A stretch of 64,000 bases of DNA, taken from NCBI RefSeq assembly GCF_900496995.4, contig NC_044004.1, positions 57,008,224-57,072,223 of the forward strand, given 5' to 3'. Both the position numbers and the translations under genes were made by a program. Positions within the stretch are counted from its first letter, which is position 1. Every line of letters starts with the position of its first letter. This DNA comes from Aquila chrysaetos chrysaetos. Lineage: Eukaryota; Chordata; Aves; Accipitriformes; Accipitridae. Below, in pieces: positions 25,616-39,289 of the stretch. The notes below the pieces were generated by a model. It did not search any database. It was not told the origin of the DNA and saw nothing but the letters and a program-made list of their open reading frames with translations.

Positions 25616-28600
25616 AATTGAAGCTGTGTTTGAACCTTCCAATAATTGGAGAAAAGCTGGACTCAAATAATTTTAAGCTTTTGAAATTGAACAAATTATT
25701 GCCAGTACTAACTCTTGATTATTATAGCATTTTTTCACACTTCGGAACACTAGTTGATGTTCCAAACTTCAGTCAGCTCAGGTGCAAAATTACATTGGTC
25801 TGTTAATAGTTGATGTTGCAGAAATCAGTGGAGGTAGCATTGATTGGAGATGATGTGTTAGGACTCTCACAGCCCATTTTGTTCATCTGCAGGGCTGTTA
25901 CTGATATTAAAATTTAGACAGGATATATTTTCTGTTTCCTATCTTCCTTCCACTATTGATTGTGGGTTACAACTTCTTGGCTTCACAGGGCTAAGTTCAC
26001 AGAATCAAATCTGAGACGGGTACCATTCAGTAACCTCTGAGAACTGGCCACGAAAATGTTTGGTTCTTCTAGGGCCTGGCTAACACAACCACCCCCGCCC
26101 ACCCCCATAGTCCTCCTCTTCCTTTGTACCACAGTGAGTCTCGTATAGTGGTGAAAAGAACTTCAATCATCACTTCATTATTTCTAAAAATAAATAAATT
26201 GGTAGAGTATCTGTGTTGATGGAACAATCAGGACAGGACAATGAATATTAAACAGAAAATTATGGATGCAAGAAAGGTTTATGGGTTTATAATTCAAAAC
26301 AAATCAGAAGATCATATCCTAGTGTTGCTTAGTTAGTAGTCAGAATCTAAGCACTAAATAATTCTATCACCCTGTTTGATATTTTGCAACTAACTGCTAA
26401 TTAGGAAGATTTGAGCAGAAAAATTAGCACCAGAAACCAGCAGGTATTTAAAATTCCCCTCGAAAAATCATCTAGAAACACTTTTCTTCAGAAGCCGTTT
26501 AAGTTGGTCATTTCTGATACAAACCTGTGCCAAGTATTTGGATCCATAGCATACATATGCTTGGATTATTAAGCACTAGGGAGTTCTTCACGGTAATTTA
26601 GCAATTCATTATCCTGCTGTAGGTCCCTCTCAGGCAGTTAACTGTGTGTGTGTGCAATCTTAATCTGTTGCAATGCAAAATAAAATGGATTCACACCATT
26701 GACCACTGATTGTGACAGAAGATGATTTGCAAAAGCCATGTGAGGAAAATCTGGTCTTAGGGTCCAGGATGCTTGACATCTGGGACCTTATGTAGGGTGG
26801 ACCACAAAGAGCAGCAAAACAGCTTTTCTTTGGAGTGATGGTGGTTATACTTACCTGTCAAATTTAGCCCTGTAACAGATTAGAAGTGTGAGTAAAGCCA
26901 GTTACCATGCCTCACCCATGGCTAAAATAACCTTCCATCTGAGATGACCGTAAGGCTTTTAACTGCATTGATGCTTGTATTTGAGTTTGTTCATATTCTA
27001 TGAACCATATACCTTCATGAAGTACTGTATAGAAATACCTGAGCTTTAAATGAGATTTCTTTGATACTAAAAGCAACACTGCTGTGTTTATATGGTGCTC
27101 TACTGCTCAGATGGGTAAATTAGCTGTGTTACTTGGCCCCTGGCGAGTGAGCTCATTTGGACGTGAGATAGAGGCATGGAATTAGTTTGGAATTGCTGTT
27201 CAGAAATTCCTGAATAACTCACATCATGTATACACACTCCTATTTCATAATTTTTGCTCTTGACTCCAGTTTGATTTAGTTCAACCTGCTTCCTAATTGT
27301 ACTAGAATAAGATACTCTTATTCTGCAATACAATTTTGTACACGTGGATTACTTTAGGAATAGCTGTTGTGTTTTATATTTACATCCTATGTTATTCTAA
27401 CTCAGCTTTCAAATGTAGATCATCCTTACCATTCAAAGACTCAGAAGTATGTAAAGTTTTGAAAGGCAAAAACTTTAAATCAAAGAATTATAAAATTATC
27501 AATAATTCTGGCATCTACTTTGAGAAGTAGAAACAGTCGTGTGAGATTGTTATCCCTAACAGGTGACTACTGAAAACATAGGTTTAGAAGTAAACTGTCC
27601 AGAGTTCAGCATTTGTGTGAGCTAAAAAATACAGAAGAAACAGCTGAATCCTGGAGTGTGGTAGGTATTCATTAGAGTCACTGTAAAGTATGGATCAAAA
27701 TCCTGTCAACTGCAATCAACAGTGATGGGCAAATCAGTAAATAGCACATTTAATATCAACCCACTGGAAAATTTACAACTATATTATTTCTGATAAGGTT
27801 TGTCACAAAAAATATTAATACCTCCTCCCCACAAATAGAAGCTGTGAAATTAAGCTCTACCTCTATTTGCAATTCTCTTAGCACCAGGTATGAGCAGGTA
27901 TGAGTGTGGGCTATGGTGTACCAAGACACTATATATCTGGCAGAGGGATTTTAATCCAGAAATCTTTGAAGACTGGGAGAGTATATGAATATCACTATCT
28001 GTTGTCCCTCTTCTGGCATGCAGCCACAGATGCCTGATATTGGCCATCTAGAGCACACTAGCTTATATGTACCTTTGGTTTGTTGTGATATACAATTCTT
28101 ATACTCGTGGGTGAGCTGGAGTAAGAAGCATTGATTCAAAGTATATTTCAGATAGTAGGGAAAATTAAGGATGACTATGCGGAGGCAAAACAAGAAGCCT
28201 AGTACAACGCCAGTGCTGCCACAGTGCACTGTAACTTTGGACAGGATTTGCAAAGTGGATTTTGCTGGCTGCCCGGTTTCCCCCCCCAGAATTGGAAAAC
28301 TTATCTGACATTCCAGATACATGATTCAAGTTAAATTACAGGACAGTAGCTTGAAACAGAGTTTGCATTTTGTGTGCTCATTCCCCAGGCTGCACTTCAT
28401 ATGCTGTGATGCCCACAAAGGGTAGAAATCTGGAGCAAGGTGCCAGCTCTGCTCCTGACAGCAAGCAGAAGGCACAGCAGAAAGCATGTGATTGTATACA
28501 ACCTTGTACATAGAGATGAGGCAGTAAAGGATTTCCTTTGTACAAATTAAGTTAGAGGTTTATCAAAGCAAGTGAGGAAATAAGATCTTGGGTTAAGAAC

Positions 28601-30600
28601 TGCACTGGGACTGTCTTCAGTTTCTAACTGCTTCTCCTCGCCTGGGTACTTCTGAACAAGTAGATTAGATGGTTTCCTACCCAGAGGAAGGTGTTCGTTT
28701 TCAAATCCAGCCTGAATTTCTCTTACTTTGACTTCCTCTTTTGAAAACACAAGGATGCACTTACTAATGTAAAGTCATCAAAAGGGCGACTTTCTCTTGT
28801 TTTATGTTTTAGAAAACAGCTAGCACAATAGGCCTCCATCTCAGCTGCTGTTTCTGGATTCCTAGTTATTGCAAAATAATATTGTGGGCAATGTATTACC
28901 ACCTGAAGCAAAAACAAACCTCTCCTTTGCCAAACAGAAAGACATTTGGCAGATGGCTTTTTTGCCATTGGCCTAAGACATGACCCAGCACATGCTCTAG
29001 GATAATGTGTTTACAGCGTACACAGGGCCTCTTTAAACAGAGGTAGGGTGGTCCAAATGGCACATAAGCAATTACACTTGCAGTGCTCTCAGACCACTAC
29101 ATCCAGCTGTTGCCAGGAAACGGCTTTTATTTTTCTCCCCTCATTTTTGGTGTCCGTCTCTGCTCCTAGCTCACTGCCTATTTCCATTTCCTGCTGCACC
29201 CTGCGGTTTCATTTGGCAAATGTCTGCCTCAGCTTTGGTTGCCTTGAACATGCAGTGCTTATGTTTTTGCTACTGAGCACGGCATAGTTCAGGGATGGAA
29301 GTATGCATTAGCACCATTTTTTGTCTCAGGTGGACGGTGGCTAATGGCCCCTGGAGTCAGTTCCTGATACTGTCAAGTTAAAATACACCAAGCAACTATG
29401 TACTCTTGCACTGTGTCCTACCAATCTTTTTGGTTTATTACATACATAAGGCAAATTATGCCAATATTTTTCCATAACAATAAGTGGAGAAAACATGCAC
29501 AGAAAAAAGACTCGGCTAGAAAGCAGAGTCTTTACCCTCATTTCACAGGCAGAAGAACTAAAGCGCCCTGGTCTCTAAGCCTGGACATTGCAGTTCAGTG
29601 GTTAAGCCGCAAATAAAGCAGCAAAAGAAGGCAGAGAGACATCATCACAAAATTTTTGCTCAGAACTTCCCACGCATGTTGCTAAGTCACCTTTGCAATG
29701 GCAAAGCTGTAATAGCTGAAAATACCTCCTATGTATTTTGTTGCTTTTATGAAGAATTGTGCTTCTCTGACACAAAACGCCCCTGGGCAAATGCAAACCT
29801 TAAAAGTGAGTAAGGAACCTCACTTCAGTGCCACCTCTGATGCTTTTTCTTAGAATAACTGTCTTTCAGTGAACTATGTACCTAGCTGCTTTTGGATTAA
29901 AGCTTGGCTGGAGCATCTGCTAGCTCCCCAGCACAGAGAGTAAACTCCCAGGTCCACTCTTACAGCTGTGCTCCAGCAGCTCACTACCATTAGGCTGGGA
30001 GAAACAGCCAGGGAGCACTGCCTTATGCTCTGCCTTCATGCACCAGCACAGAAACAGGGTGTGAGAGGCCAGGGGGAGAACTCACATAAAATGAGCAAAT
30101 CAGCCTTACACAGGCTGGGGAACCTGCCGATGGCAGGAGACTGGTATGGAGGCTTTTTGAGCCAGTTTTACTGGGGAACAGCTCCATAAAACATTTTTGT
30201 CATTGACATGCTTGTGGACTGTGAATGGTCTTTCTGTAGAAGGAATGGACTGTTACACTTAATAATTGGCAATACATATCCTTAAATGTTAGCACTTTGA
30301 AAGATTTTCTTTGTAAAAAGAAAAAGATTTTTTTTAGGTAATTCGGGCATTGACAGTGGTACACCAGTGGTCTTTGGCCTCCTTCATAAATACATGCAGT
30401 CTGGGACAAGCTGCTGAATGGACAAATCAAAGTTAAGCTTATAACTAAATGAGCCCAAATATAATGCAAATTGTGCCCTTGCAATTAGCAGTGGAAGTTT
30501 AGATTGAACAGAAACAAGTAAGGAAGAAAACAAGTAGATTTTCGGCGAGGGGAAGAAGGCAAGCCATAACGCAATTGTCAACCTCATGAACACACAAAAC
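25616..30600. other. Non-coding, nothing firmly recognised
   Basis: No exons are supported. 'caggtatgag' occurs twice in tandem near 27,885-27,904. Bases 29,520-29,580 ('taccctcatttcacaggc...') faintly echo the antisense MIR tail 'ccccattttacagatg'. Other frames look like chance. Confidence 0.45.
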
Positions 30601-31020
30601 TAAGTCCAAATGAAATCATGCAGCATGTATGGACCCTGGGCAAATGCACAAGGTCTGAAAACCAAACCAGGAGCCTGCTGGTAGAAATTAGCATGTACTG
30701 CTGCTTGTCTGACTCGCTGGGAAAAGCCTTTCAGCTAGAAACGGTTTAAGAATAGCCCTCAGTTTGCCAGAGGTTATCCACTTAGCTCTACAGAGTGGAT
30801 GGCCTCGGCATTTGGGGCTCGGGGGGTTAAAAGACACAACTGATGAGATGCTTTCCATAAAAGCCAATGTGGCCAAGCATTTATGCAGTGCCCTTGTTTT
30901 CTGGGTCAGCCAAAGAAGCCAACATGCCTCAGAGATTGGCCTGGCAATCCATCATCTCTGTGAGAAATTGAAAAAGGAAATGCAGTGCAAGGCAGCATAG
31001 TCATGTTAGATCCGTCACTG
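30600..31020. promoter_or_regulatory. Candidate conserved non-coding element
   Basis: About 400 bases of balanced, non-repetitive sequence with many GGC/GCC/CAT words, no simple repeats and no mobile-element signature, unlike the AT-rich flanks. An open frame of 78 codons crosses 30,764-31,000 on the plus strand, but it lacks clear splice sites or a known domain. The texture suggests selective constraint; only a cross-species alignment can decide. Confidence 0.25.
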
Positions 31021-31449
31021 TCAAAGTCCAGATGGCTGTAAGATACTGAGCTATGAAATGGCTCCAGAAAGCTAATATATACCTCTCTCCTAGTAGCCCA
31101 TAAATCTTTTTCTTCTTTTCCAGTAACATTTCTTGAGAGAGCTAGCTGCTGCACAGCGTCAAAGGTCTCCTGAGAAGCACTAACTGGTTTCCAGTACTGT
31201 TGGCTCAAGTCTCCAGAAGTTAAAAGTACTTTGAGTTCAGATGATTCTCTGCAGTTTAGGCTCATCTAATGCTAATAACCTTAGGCTGGATACCACACAC
31301 CTCAACACCATTTGGCTACCAACCATTTCTTGATTTAAGTGAGCTAATGCTACTGATAGGACAGAAGATTAATTCAATTGCTTCTTATTTATATTACCTT
31401 AGCATCTAGAAACACAAAAAAGTGCCCATCATGTTGTACTTGACGCCAT

Positions 31450-31640
31450 TTATAAGGATAGTAAGAGGCTATCTCTGTCCCAGATTATAATCTCATCAAA
31501 AACAGAGTCAACAGACAAAGGGCAGAAGTGGAAATGAAAGCTGAACCTGCTGAAGTAGCTACGCAAGGTCATGCAGCAGACCCCTGGCAAAGCTGATGTC
31601 TCCTGATTTCCAGCCTTGTGCTGCGCCTGCAGATTCAATG
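31450..31640 (-). mobile_element. MIR/CORE-SINE-like remnant
   Basis: In plus reading the fragment runs 'atctctgtcccagattataatc' (compare gtccctgccccgaagagcttacaatc), 'cagacaaagggcagaagtgg', 'gcaaggtcatgcagcag' and 'tctcctgatttccagcctt'. These four blocks occur in the order and spacing of a common amniote SINE-like repeat seen from its antisense side. Individual bases are about as diverged as expected for a very old copy. Confidence 0.55.
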
Positions 31641-34540
31641 TACGTCACTGACACTTCTGAAAGGGATAGTAAAGCAGCACTAGTCAAAAGCCTAAGGGAG
31701 TTTGATAACAAACCATAACATCTATCTGTCCTGCAGTTAACCAGTTGCATATTTATCCCCTTGAAGACAAATGGGGAAGAAAGCAAGCAGCCTATAAAGC
31801 AAGCTAGCCCCTGACTTCTGAGGCATGATGTAGGAGTGTGCAGTTCAGACCTCATCACAGCAGCCATGGTAGCCAAGTATTTTGGGTGATTGCTGTTGCT
31901 ATGCATGCAGATGGTTTGGCTGGGATGGGACAGAAGGCTGGGACCAGTAGATAAGCAGCACCAGAGATAAATTTGTAATGAGCAGTTGTAGCTGTGCTAT
32001 GATTTTTTTTGTCCCACAGTATTTATTATTCTGTTCAGCTGTGCTGCAGGGGCCTGGCCCTGGAGGTGTGTAGCAGTGAACTAATATTAAGTCTGTCACA
32101 GAGAGAAATCTGAACTGTAAAAGAGCTGAAGCTATTTCTATATGGTTCAGGGGGGTGTTGGAGGAAAAAAAAGATGGGGCAGAATCTACTTCATTTTAGG
32201 CTGAATTCAAACAGAGAGATTTAGAAAGCATCCAAAAATGTGGATTGTGTCAGATCGATACAAACTAATAAAGGCTAGCAGACAATTACGCAGGAGTGGC
32301 AATAACATTTCTGGCCTAAGTGCCAAGTGAAAACAGATTTCTCTCAGTAGCTCCACTGGAAGAAATAATCCGTTTCTAATTAAAAAGAGCTGGAATGGGA
32401 GTGTGGGATGTTATGGCAAATATCCATAGCTGGGGCATCATTAGACTTAAAGCCTAACTGGGTAATGCTAAAGAAACTTTCTAGCTCTAAACACTGTGAG
32501 TTACAGAACTAGAGAATAAAACATGCCTTTGGAAAAGTGTATGTGTAGAATATGATCCATACCAAACTATAATTAAGGCTGCACATTCAGCTTTGTCATT
32601 ATCTTTTCCTAACTTGAGTGCTAAAGTGTTCAAACTTGACAATGAATTAAAGATGTAGGAGAGGAGAGAAGACAGTTTAGCGTCCACATCTTCTAAACAC
32701 AGCCTCATGAACAGAAACCAAGCTTGTAAATTAGGCTTGTAAATTAGGCAGGCTCAAACTATCAGGATCAATGGTCCTTTCACATCATCTTTGATAACTG
32801 AGAGTCCCAGGACGTAATCTTGGACTGTAGTCATTATGCTAACTTCTTTGGGAATCAGGGAAACTAAGGCCCTTAATTTGTATTAAGGAAGGTGGATATG
32901 TTAGTGCTTCTGGCCTGACAAATTCATATTTATACTATTTAACTCATGTTTAATCACTGCTTTCATTGCCGAATACCTCTCTAGCCAGCAGAGACAGTTT
33001 ACGAGGTAATCCAGGCTTTTGCGATCCACTACGCCTAGCTGATAAATCAGACTCTCAAGCAATGTCAGTGTATTCCAGTTTAGTAGACTGCTTAGTATTT
33101 GATTCTGAAGTATTTTACAATATTTGAAACACATTTCAGACAGTGATATCTCTTGCTGCTGCTCTTAGCATAGACTCTAACTGAGATTAATTTTATTGTG
33201 GTTCAGAGGTTCAGTTGGTTCAGTTCTCTCTGAGGCAAACTGGTACAGCTCCATTTACTTTGGCAGATTTTGGTCTTTAGTCAAACAGATTAAATTTTAG
33301 AGATTCATTCTGACACTTGCCTTTGAGTAGGACATTAGTATGTAGGCGTTCTCTAGGTCTCTCGGGGCAGAAACGGGCTCAGTGACACAGTAGAGCTGCT
33401 TCTGCAGAAAAGTAATATTCAGAGACAGTAAGAGGGTCAAGAACTGACCTTAAGGAGCTATTCAGCATGAAAAATGCTGAAATTATCAGGCCTACAGTAA
33501 GACAAGTCTGTTTATTGGAACACGAGATGTGACACTGACAGCCTTCCAAACCTTTCCATGTGTCTCAGAGGGTTATATGGCCAAATTAAGCAGGGACTTG
33601 GCGTTTTCTCATTTCCTCCCTAGCACCGTCCTGCAGCTGAAGTCGGTGCAGAGCTGAGTGTTGCTGTGAGGGAGGAGCAATCGCGTATCTCTGTGAAGTG
33701 GTTGAAGACATGGCTGATCCTGGCCATCTGTCCCCCAAAAGTGAGTGACCCCGTAAGGGGAGCAGGACAGAGCTGTGGCTCCAGACATCACCTTCACTGT
33801 CCCAACATGCTGTGCTTTAGCTATTCAGCTGAAAGTATGCTTCAGCTAAAACCACCAGGTTGCAACTGCAGCAGCAGAGGTGTGGGTGGGCACAGCTCTA
33901 CTTTTGCGGTCCCTGCTGTGAGGCCAGGCAGTAACATGCAGCAGAAGGCTGGGAGAGCAGTGAGGGGATGCGGGCACCTTATGAGAGTGCAGACATTAGA
34001 GTCAGTGCATGCAATTCTGAGCCCCAGCAACATCCTGATGCTACTCAGTCAAGTGTCCCAGCAGGAGCACCTACATGCCAAAACAAGAGCAGAACAGCGG
34101 ACAACCTTGCATAGGTTGTCATGTAATGCTCACAGCTGCAGCTGTCTTAGCAGCATGGTATTACATGTCAAACATCAAAACATCTTCAGCCAGCCCACTA
34201 ACTAAAACTAAAATTAAAACTAACATTGGGCACTTCAGGCCATGACGAACCTTACATTGTTTCTCACAGCGGAGTCCAGTGGGGTCTTCTGGACCTGGCC
34301 GGCATCCGAAATCCTCCCTCTTGGCCTCTCTTCCACCTCCCTGCTCACCAAAGGAAGGAGACTATTTCTAGCAGTGGTTGTCATATGGTGATAGCAGGCT
34401 AGAGAGCTGGCTGGGAGACAGAAAGACAATAATCCACTTACTGTAGGAATCTCCTGAATTCCTGAAAGTCCTGTCCCTGTTCTTGACAGGCAACCCTGAC
34501 ACATCATCCCTTTCACAAACCAGCCAAACACCACCTTAAG
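31641..34540. other. Non-coding; includes a 13-bp tandem duplication
   Basis: Bases 32,290-32,480 are balanced non-repetitive sequence that could be constrained. The 13-mer 'gcttgtaaattag' is exactly duplicated at 32,722-32,734 and 32,735-32,747. The section from 33,600 to 34,210 is GC-richer and carries a 179-codon plus-strand frame with no recognisable domain, which I treat as chance. Confidence 0.45.
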
Positions 34541-34544
34541 ACAA

Positions 34545-34690
34545 TTTGGCTTTTTACCCTGTCTCCTTCTCTTAGGAGGCTGTTCCATAACACCACATTT
34601 CTCATGGTTAGAAATCATCTAATTCCCAGCTTAAACGTATTCCTGTTAACTTTATATCCATGTGCTTCCTTCTGACATTTTTAAGTCCAC
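34545..34690 (-). mobile_element. CR1 LINE 3'-UTR fragment
   Basis: Reading plus, 'ggctgttccataacaccaca' is followed by 'ggttagaaatcatctaattc', 'cagcttaaacgtattcctg' and 'ttaactttatatccatgtgc'. This matches the antisense order of CR1 3' regions (ctgttccagtgcctcacc, then the tcttcctaatatc segment, then tttatatccattt). CR1 is the dominant LINE of birds and other sauropsids and is usually 5'-truncated like this copy. The divergence indicates an old subfamily, and the 3' octamer repeats are not visible. Confidence 0.6.
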
Positions 34691-36700
34691 AAGCTCAATT
34701 TGATCTTTTTTTTCCTAGGGGAAACTCAAAATGCACAAGGTATAGTAAAGGAGGCTAAGCCTGGTCCTCTTCTGTTCTACTTGGCATAATTGTGCTGTGA
34801 TGTGACTGAACAAATAGCATGGATGCAGAAGTATAATGTGAGTCTTAAAGTTGATTTGCAAAGAATTCTTGTTGCTTGAGCCTGTCACCTTATTAGTTGC
34901 TTTACAGTGTGTAAAAAGTAGCTTAAAAAGGGATTTGTTGGCCCTGGAATGTCCCATTGGACATTAAAATATCAGTGCTGGTCATCTCCAGTTTCTCCCT
35001 AGAAGACTATCTGGATACCTCTGAGCATGTGCATTATGATCTCTTAACTGGAAATACTTCACGAAGTTTTATTCTCTTTCTACTGTCTGTTATTTGTTGA
35101 AATTAACTAGATGTGTAAAAGATAGATGACAATCTACCTAGGAATCCTTTCCTTTCCTCCTCCTCATCCAGCCTGCGGGGTGGTTAAGCAGGGCCTTTGC
35201 TATTTCAGCATTTAACAGGTTTCCCACGGTTTTCAAACTCTCAAGAACTGAATTTGTAAAACAAAAACAAATCAAGGTAAATGGAAAAACACTCAAAAAA
35301 ATAAAAAGCAGTACTCTCTTCAAAGAGTAAAGACAATCAAACAAGTCAACTTATTTCAGTTTCAGATTACATCCTGTTTCTATAATGCATTAGTTATTTT
35401 AGCCTGTTTATAAACATATCACAGATCTCATATATCATAACAATGGGTTCACTCCTCCATACATTGCATTTAACTCTCTGCAGGTTTTTCCTTCCTTCAC
35501 AGTAAACAGAGCAGGAACAAATTAGGTATTTTTCATCTTTAGGAGCTTCAGTAGAAGAGAGGTAGTTCTATTTGAATTAATCTCAGGTGACGTTAAAATA
35601 GAAAGAATGATTTGGCTAAATACATGTCTCATTTGCTTGCTTTGCTGATGGTAACAAAAGCTGTTAATACCCGGGTCTGGTTCTGTTCTCTCTCACCTGG
35701 CTACAGAGGCATGAAGTCAGTGGAAGCAGTTGTGGTATAAATAAATGGAGTCGACATGGTCTAGGGATGGGAGCAGGTGCAGGGACAGCCCTTACTGGAA
35801 ACACTCTACTGGGATTTTAACCACTGAGTCTACGGAACAGGGCCAGCTCTGCTTCTTTAGCTCAGCAGAGACAAAGCTACTGGGTCAGAGCGAGGGTCGC
35901 CATACTGCAGGGATTCAGCATACACTTGTTCAAATGGTTCAAGCTACGTTAAGGACTACAGTTCCTCTGGTACAAGGACTTTGCAGCCCAGTGCAATTGG
36001 ACATTTGCACAGGACATCTAACCTTATACCAGCACCTGCTGAAAGAATTATTGTCCTGCTGTGTACTACGAACCCTTAAGGAAATAACTGCCTGAGGAAT
36101 ACACCAAGGGCTCAACTCTTCTCTTATCAAGCTGGTGAAGTGCACCCAGTGATATGAGTGGAGTAAGAGAGATGTAAGCCCAGGCAGAGTGAAGTCCTGT
36201 AAATTTAATCTTCCAATATGCTTGTCAAACATGCTGCGGGGACCTATTGAGACGTATTTAATAAGATCTGGGAAAAATGTTGCTTGATGTTATGACTAAC
36301 GCTAAGAAAACGGTGGAGGAGTATATAATTTCCTATCAGGTGACACAATTTCATTCCCCACACTCCTTGCAAGTGTAGCACTGTGCTTTATGGTTTGCTT
36401 TTTGCCTTTCAAAGCAGCTAAAGCCTCCTACCTTTGTTTTCTGCTAAAAGTGGTGAAAACATTCTAAACTGGAGATTTCTTTTGCATCAAGTGACAAGCA
36501 AAGTAAAATCCTGTTTTGGTACAGCTCAAGATCTGTGGGTACAAGAATACATCGTGAACAGAGCTGTGAATGTTTTTTAAAAATTATACTCAGAAATTAC
36601 AACTCTGTGGCCGTGCTTATTGTCCTAAATTATTTCTGGGATCTGCTGACAGACAGCGAGCACTTTGATTTAGACCCCTGCTTTGCCTTCACTGTCTCTG
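34691..36700. other. Non-coding, nothing recognised
   Basis: AT-leaning sequence with short chance frames; a 116-codon plus-strand frame at 35,745-36,095 overlaps a 97-codon antisense frame. No repeats recognised. Confidence 0.5.
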
Positions 36701-36833
36701 ATTAAAAAAATAAAGCCACTATTGGCAGGGGAACACTGGTGCCGGTTATCTCCATCAGGCAGGGCCTCCTCCCCACTGCTGCAGCGGGAGAAGGCAGCGG
36801 CGTCGGTGCCCGTGCTGCCCTGAGCCCACTCAC

Positions 36834-36905
36834 ACGGCACAGCAGCAGCAGGAGAAAATACAGAGGACTTAAGGAACGGCTATGCATTTTCAGCTGCGTG
36901 GCCAT
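36834..36905 (-). CDS. Possible first coding exon with signal peptide (hypothetical)
   Basis: On the minus strand an ATG at 36,905 has a near-ideal start context (gagccATGG). It opens a 24-codon segment, MATQLKMHSRSLSPLYF followed by LLLLLCR. A polar and basic start leading into a leucine-rich core is the shape of a secretion signal. The frame runs straight into CGT|GTGAGT, a strong splice donor by consensus, at 36,834/36,833. The surroundings (36,730-37,000) are GC- and CpG-richer than their flanks. I do not recognise the protein, see no TATA box, and cannot identify a following exon. The leucine run derives from a CTG repeat, so a chance frame is quite possible. Confidence 0.25.
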
Positions 36906-39285
36906 GGCTCTGAGGCAGCCGCTGCCTGGCAGCGGTTGGCAGCGTGCACGGTGGCTCTGGCCAGGCTGCACAGGGGCTGTGCCAAGCTGGCACCCTGACA
37001 CCTATCAATAACAGCGATGACAGTTATTACAGTCAGCAATGAAAGTGCAGTGTTTCGTGTTCCCTTGGATTTCAGTCATTTCTTCATTCTGGCCTTTTCC
37101 AGCTTCTCAGCACTCGGTAGAGACTCACGGTGCTGTCATCAGCTGAGGGCGTGCTGCCTCGACTCCCGAGCAGGGACTAGTGGGGAGCGATGGGGAGCGG
37201 GCCCGGTGCAGGGAAGGGGGATCTCAAATTCCTGCCATGCCAAGGGCTCATGCCGAAAGAACAGGAGGGCATGTTTGGGGTCATGCAGCCCTCCCCAGTT
37301 CAGGGAACTCATTTCGGGTTTTGCTCTGCATCCTGCATGCGGCTCCCGCAATGAACTGAAAATGTCAAACCAAGACTTGCCGTAAGACGTGTTCACCCAG
37401 CTGTGCCCTTGGTAGGCCAGCTCTGAGAGTCAGTGCAAAGCTTTGTCCCAAACATTTGCAGAAGATATTTTACTTTAGTTATTACCATTATTACTCTTAT
37501 ATGTCCGGCTTCGAGCAAGTTTTTAGTGTACATCAAACATTTGGAAAGTGAAGTCAAAATCCCAGTGTTGCACTTGCATTATGGAAAATAAGTTTTCTGA
37601 TCTGTTTTAGCCTTCAGTCTTGTGATGCCTTCTAGGTGCTTTTCCACTCCAGTCATTTGACTGTGTAACTGGGAAAAATCAGTGACAGTTTCAATTTAAT
37701 ATTGCTAACAGAATTCAGCTGGTGACTAAAAGACAGCCACTTTTTTTTTTTTTTTTTTGGTAAGAAGATCCTAAATACTACAGTGATAGCTGAACATTTA
37801 AGAAAATATACTTCTGCTGTTGTTAAATCTAGTATGATCTCATTTGGGAGGTAGGCACAAATCTCCAAAATGCAAGACATCAGCATCCATTTCAAAGTTG
37901 AGTGTATTACTCATGGAGGGAATAGAATTAGTCTGCTTTATGACAACTTCTGCCTGAGTGTCCTTCATTCCTCTTGGCACCATAACGCAAGTCACTTAAA
38001 ATTTCAGTCTCGGGGCTGGAAGATAATGGTCACTTCATACAGACTCCCTACACAACATCCGGAAAGTTTTTAGTAGTGATAAATGTCACTGTATTTCCAC
38101 AACCTATATTTCATTTATTTTTGTTATGTTTCTTTTTATTCGAACCAAAACATTTGCATAGTTAAATAACGAGAGGAAAAGAAAAGCCTCTGTCTGCTGG
38201 ATTTTACTTTTTATAAAATAGGCATAGTAACTTGGCATAGGTCAGTGTGGTGGTTTTTGTTTGGTAATATGCATGAATTTTCTGAGTGTGCTTAAATTCG
38301 TGAAGTCCATTGAAAAAAAACTTGACTATATTCTCCATGGAGAAGCTGTTAGACAATGAAGAACCAGAAAGAGCTTTGCTAAGGGTGCAGAAAGTCTTGC
38401 TGCTTCCTGCTTGTTGAACCTGGTGGGTGACTTCACGCTAGTTGAGCTACAGCCTAGGCAAGTTTTGTTCCACCGCCAAAGCAGGAGTAAAGGTGAGATG
38501 GAGCTCCCTGACAAGGAGGAAGCAGTACAGTCCTGTTACTCTGTAAATAATCTGTCAACAGCCTGTGATTGCCTGGGAAAGCAAACACCAAGGAAACTCT
38601 CCTGATCTTGTGCTATAGGTTTTAGATCCTCTGTGGCATTTCACAAGGGTATGTTGTAAAGCTCAGAGGTCGCACTGTTCCAGTAACCATGCTTCAAAAC
38701 ATATCACAAATGGTCTTTGTTAATTATCTGTGAAATCCTTCACAATTTATCTCTCTGCTTTCCCTTGTCAAAACCATCGGAGACCAGCTTTTCTGTGTCT
38801 TGTGTTTTATTATGCAGCGTAAGCTCAAAGGCCGAGAAAACTTTATCCACTAAGAGTGATGGGTAAACTTATACTATTTACACTGAGCTGCTCCTGCAAG
38901 GTGGGAGAAACTTGAGTTTAATTTGTGCCAAGGTCCTTGCTGGATGAAATCCTAATAACAGTCAGTAATAGTTACCTGTGGCACATGCTGATAATGTCAG
39001 CTATACTGACTTTATCTCCACCAGATAGTTTTTTTACTGAATGAATCACAGATGTCACTGTGGATCTTTGTTATGAAAGAGTGAGAAGAAATTGGTGTGA
39101 TTGCTTTCCAGGCTAGTTATGGGTAAGCAGAGTAAATGATTTTTAGCATCTTCACCATCTAGAGATATTCGTATCACTTGCAGAGAGACAAAGGGAATGG
39201 AAAACTGCATTATTCTTGCGTTACAACTGCATTTCATGGGTACGGCTCTCGGGAATGAAGCGTGCCACAAAAAAATCCATATTAA
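36906..39285. other. Non-coding; includes T18 run
   Basis: GC falls away after about 37,400. A T18 run occupies 37,741-37,758. No exon or repeat family is recognised; open frames up to 122 codons (37,017-37,385) lie in the GC-richer part and overlap antisense frames. Confidence 0.45.
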
Positions 39286-39289
39286 ACTC

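Noticed and set aside
33666..34205. 179-codon plus-strand open frame
   Set aside because: No recognisable domain, an antisense frame of 63 codons inside it, Ser/Cys/His-rich chance-like composition, and no promoter or splice context.
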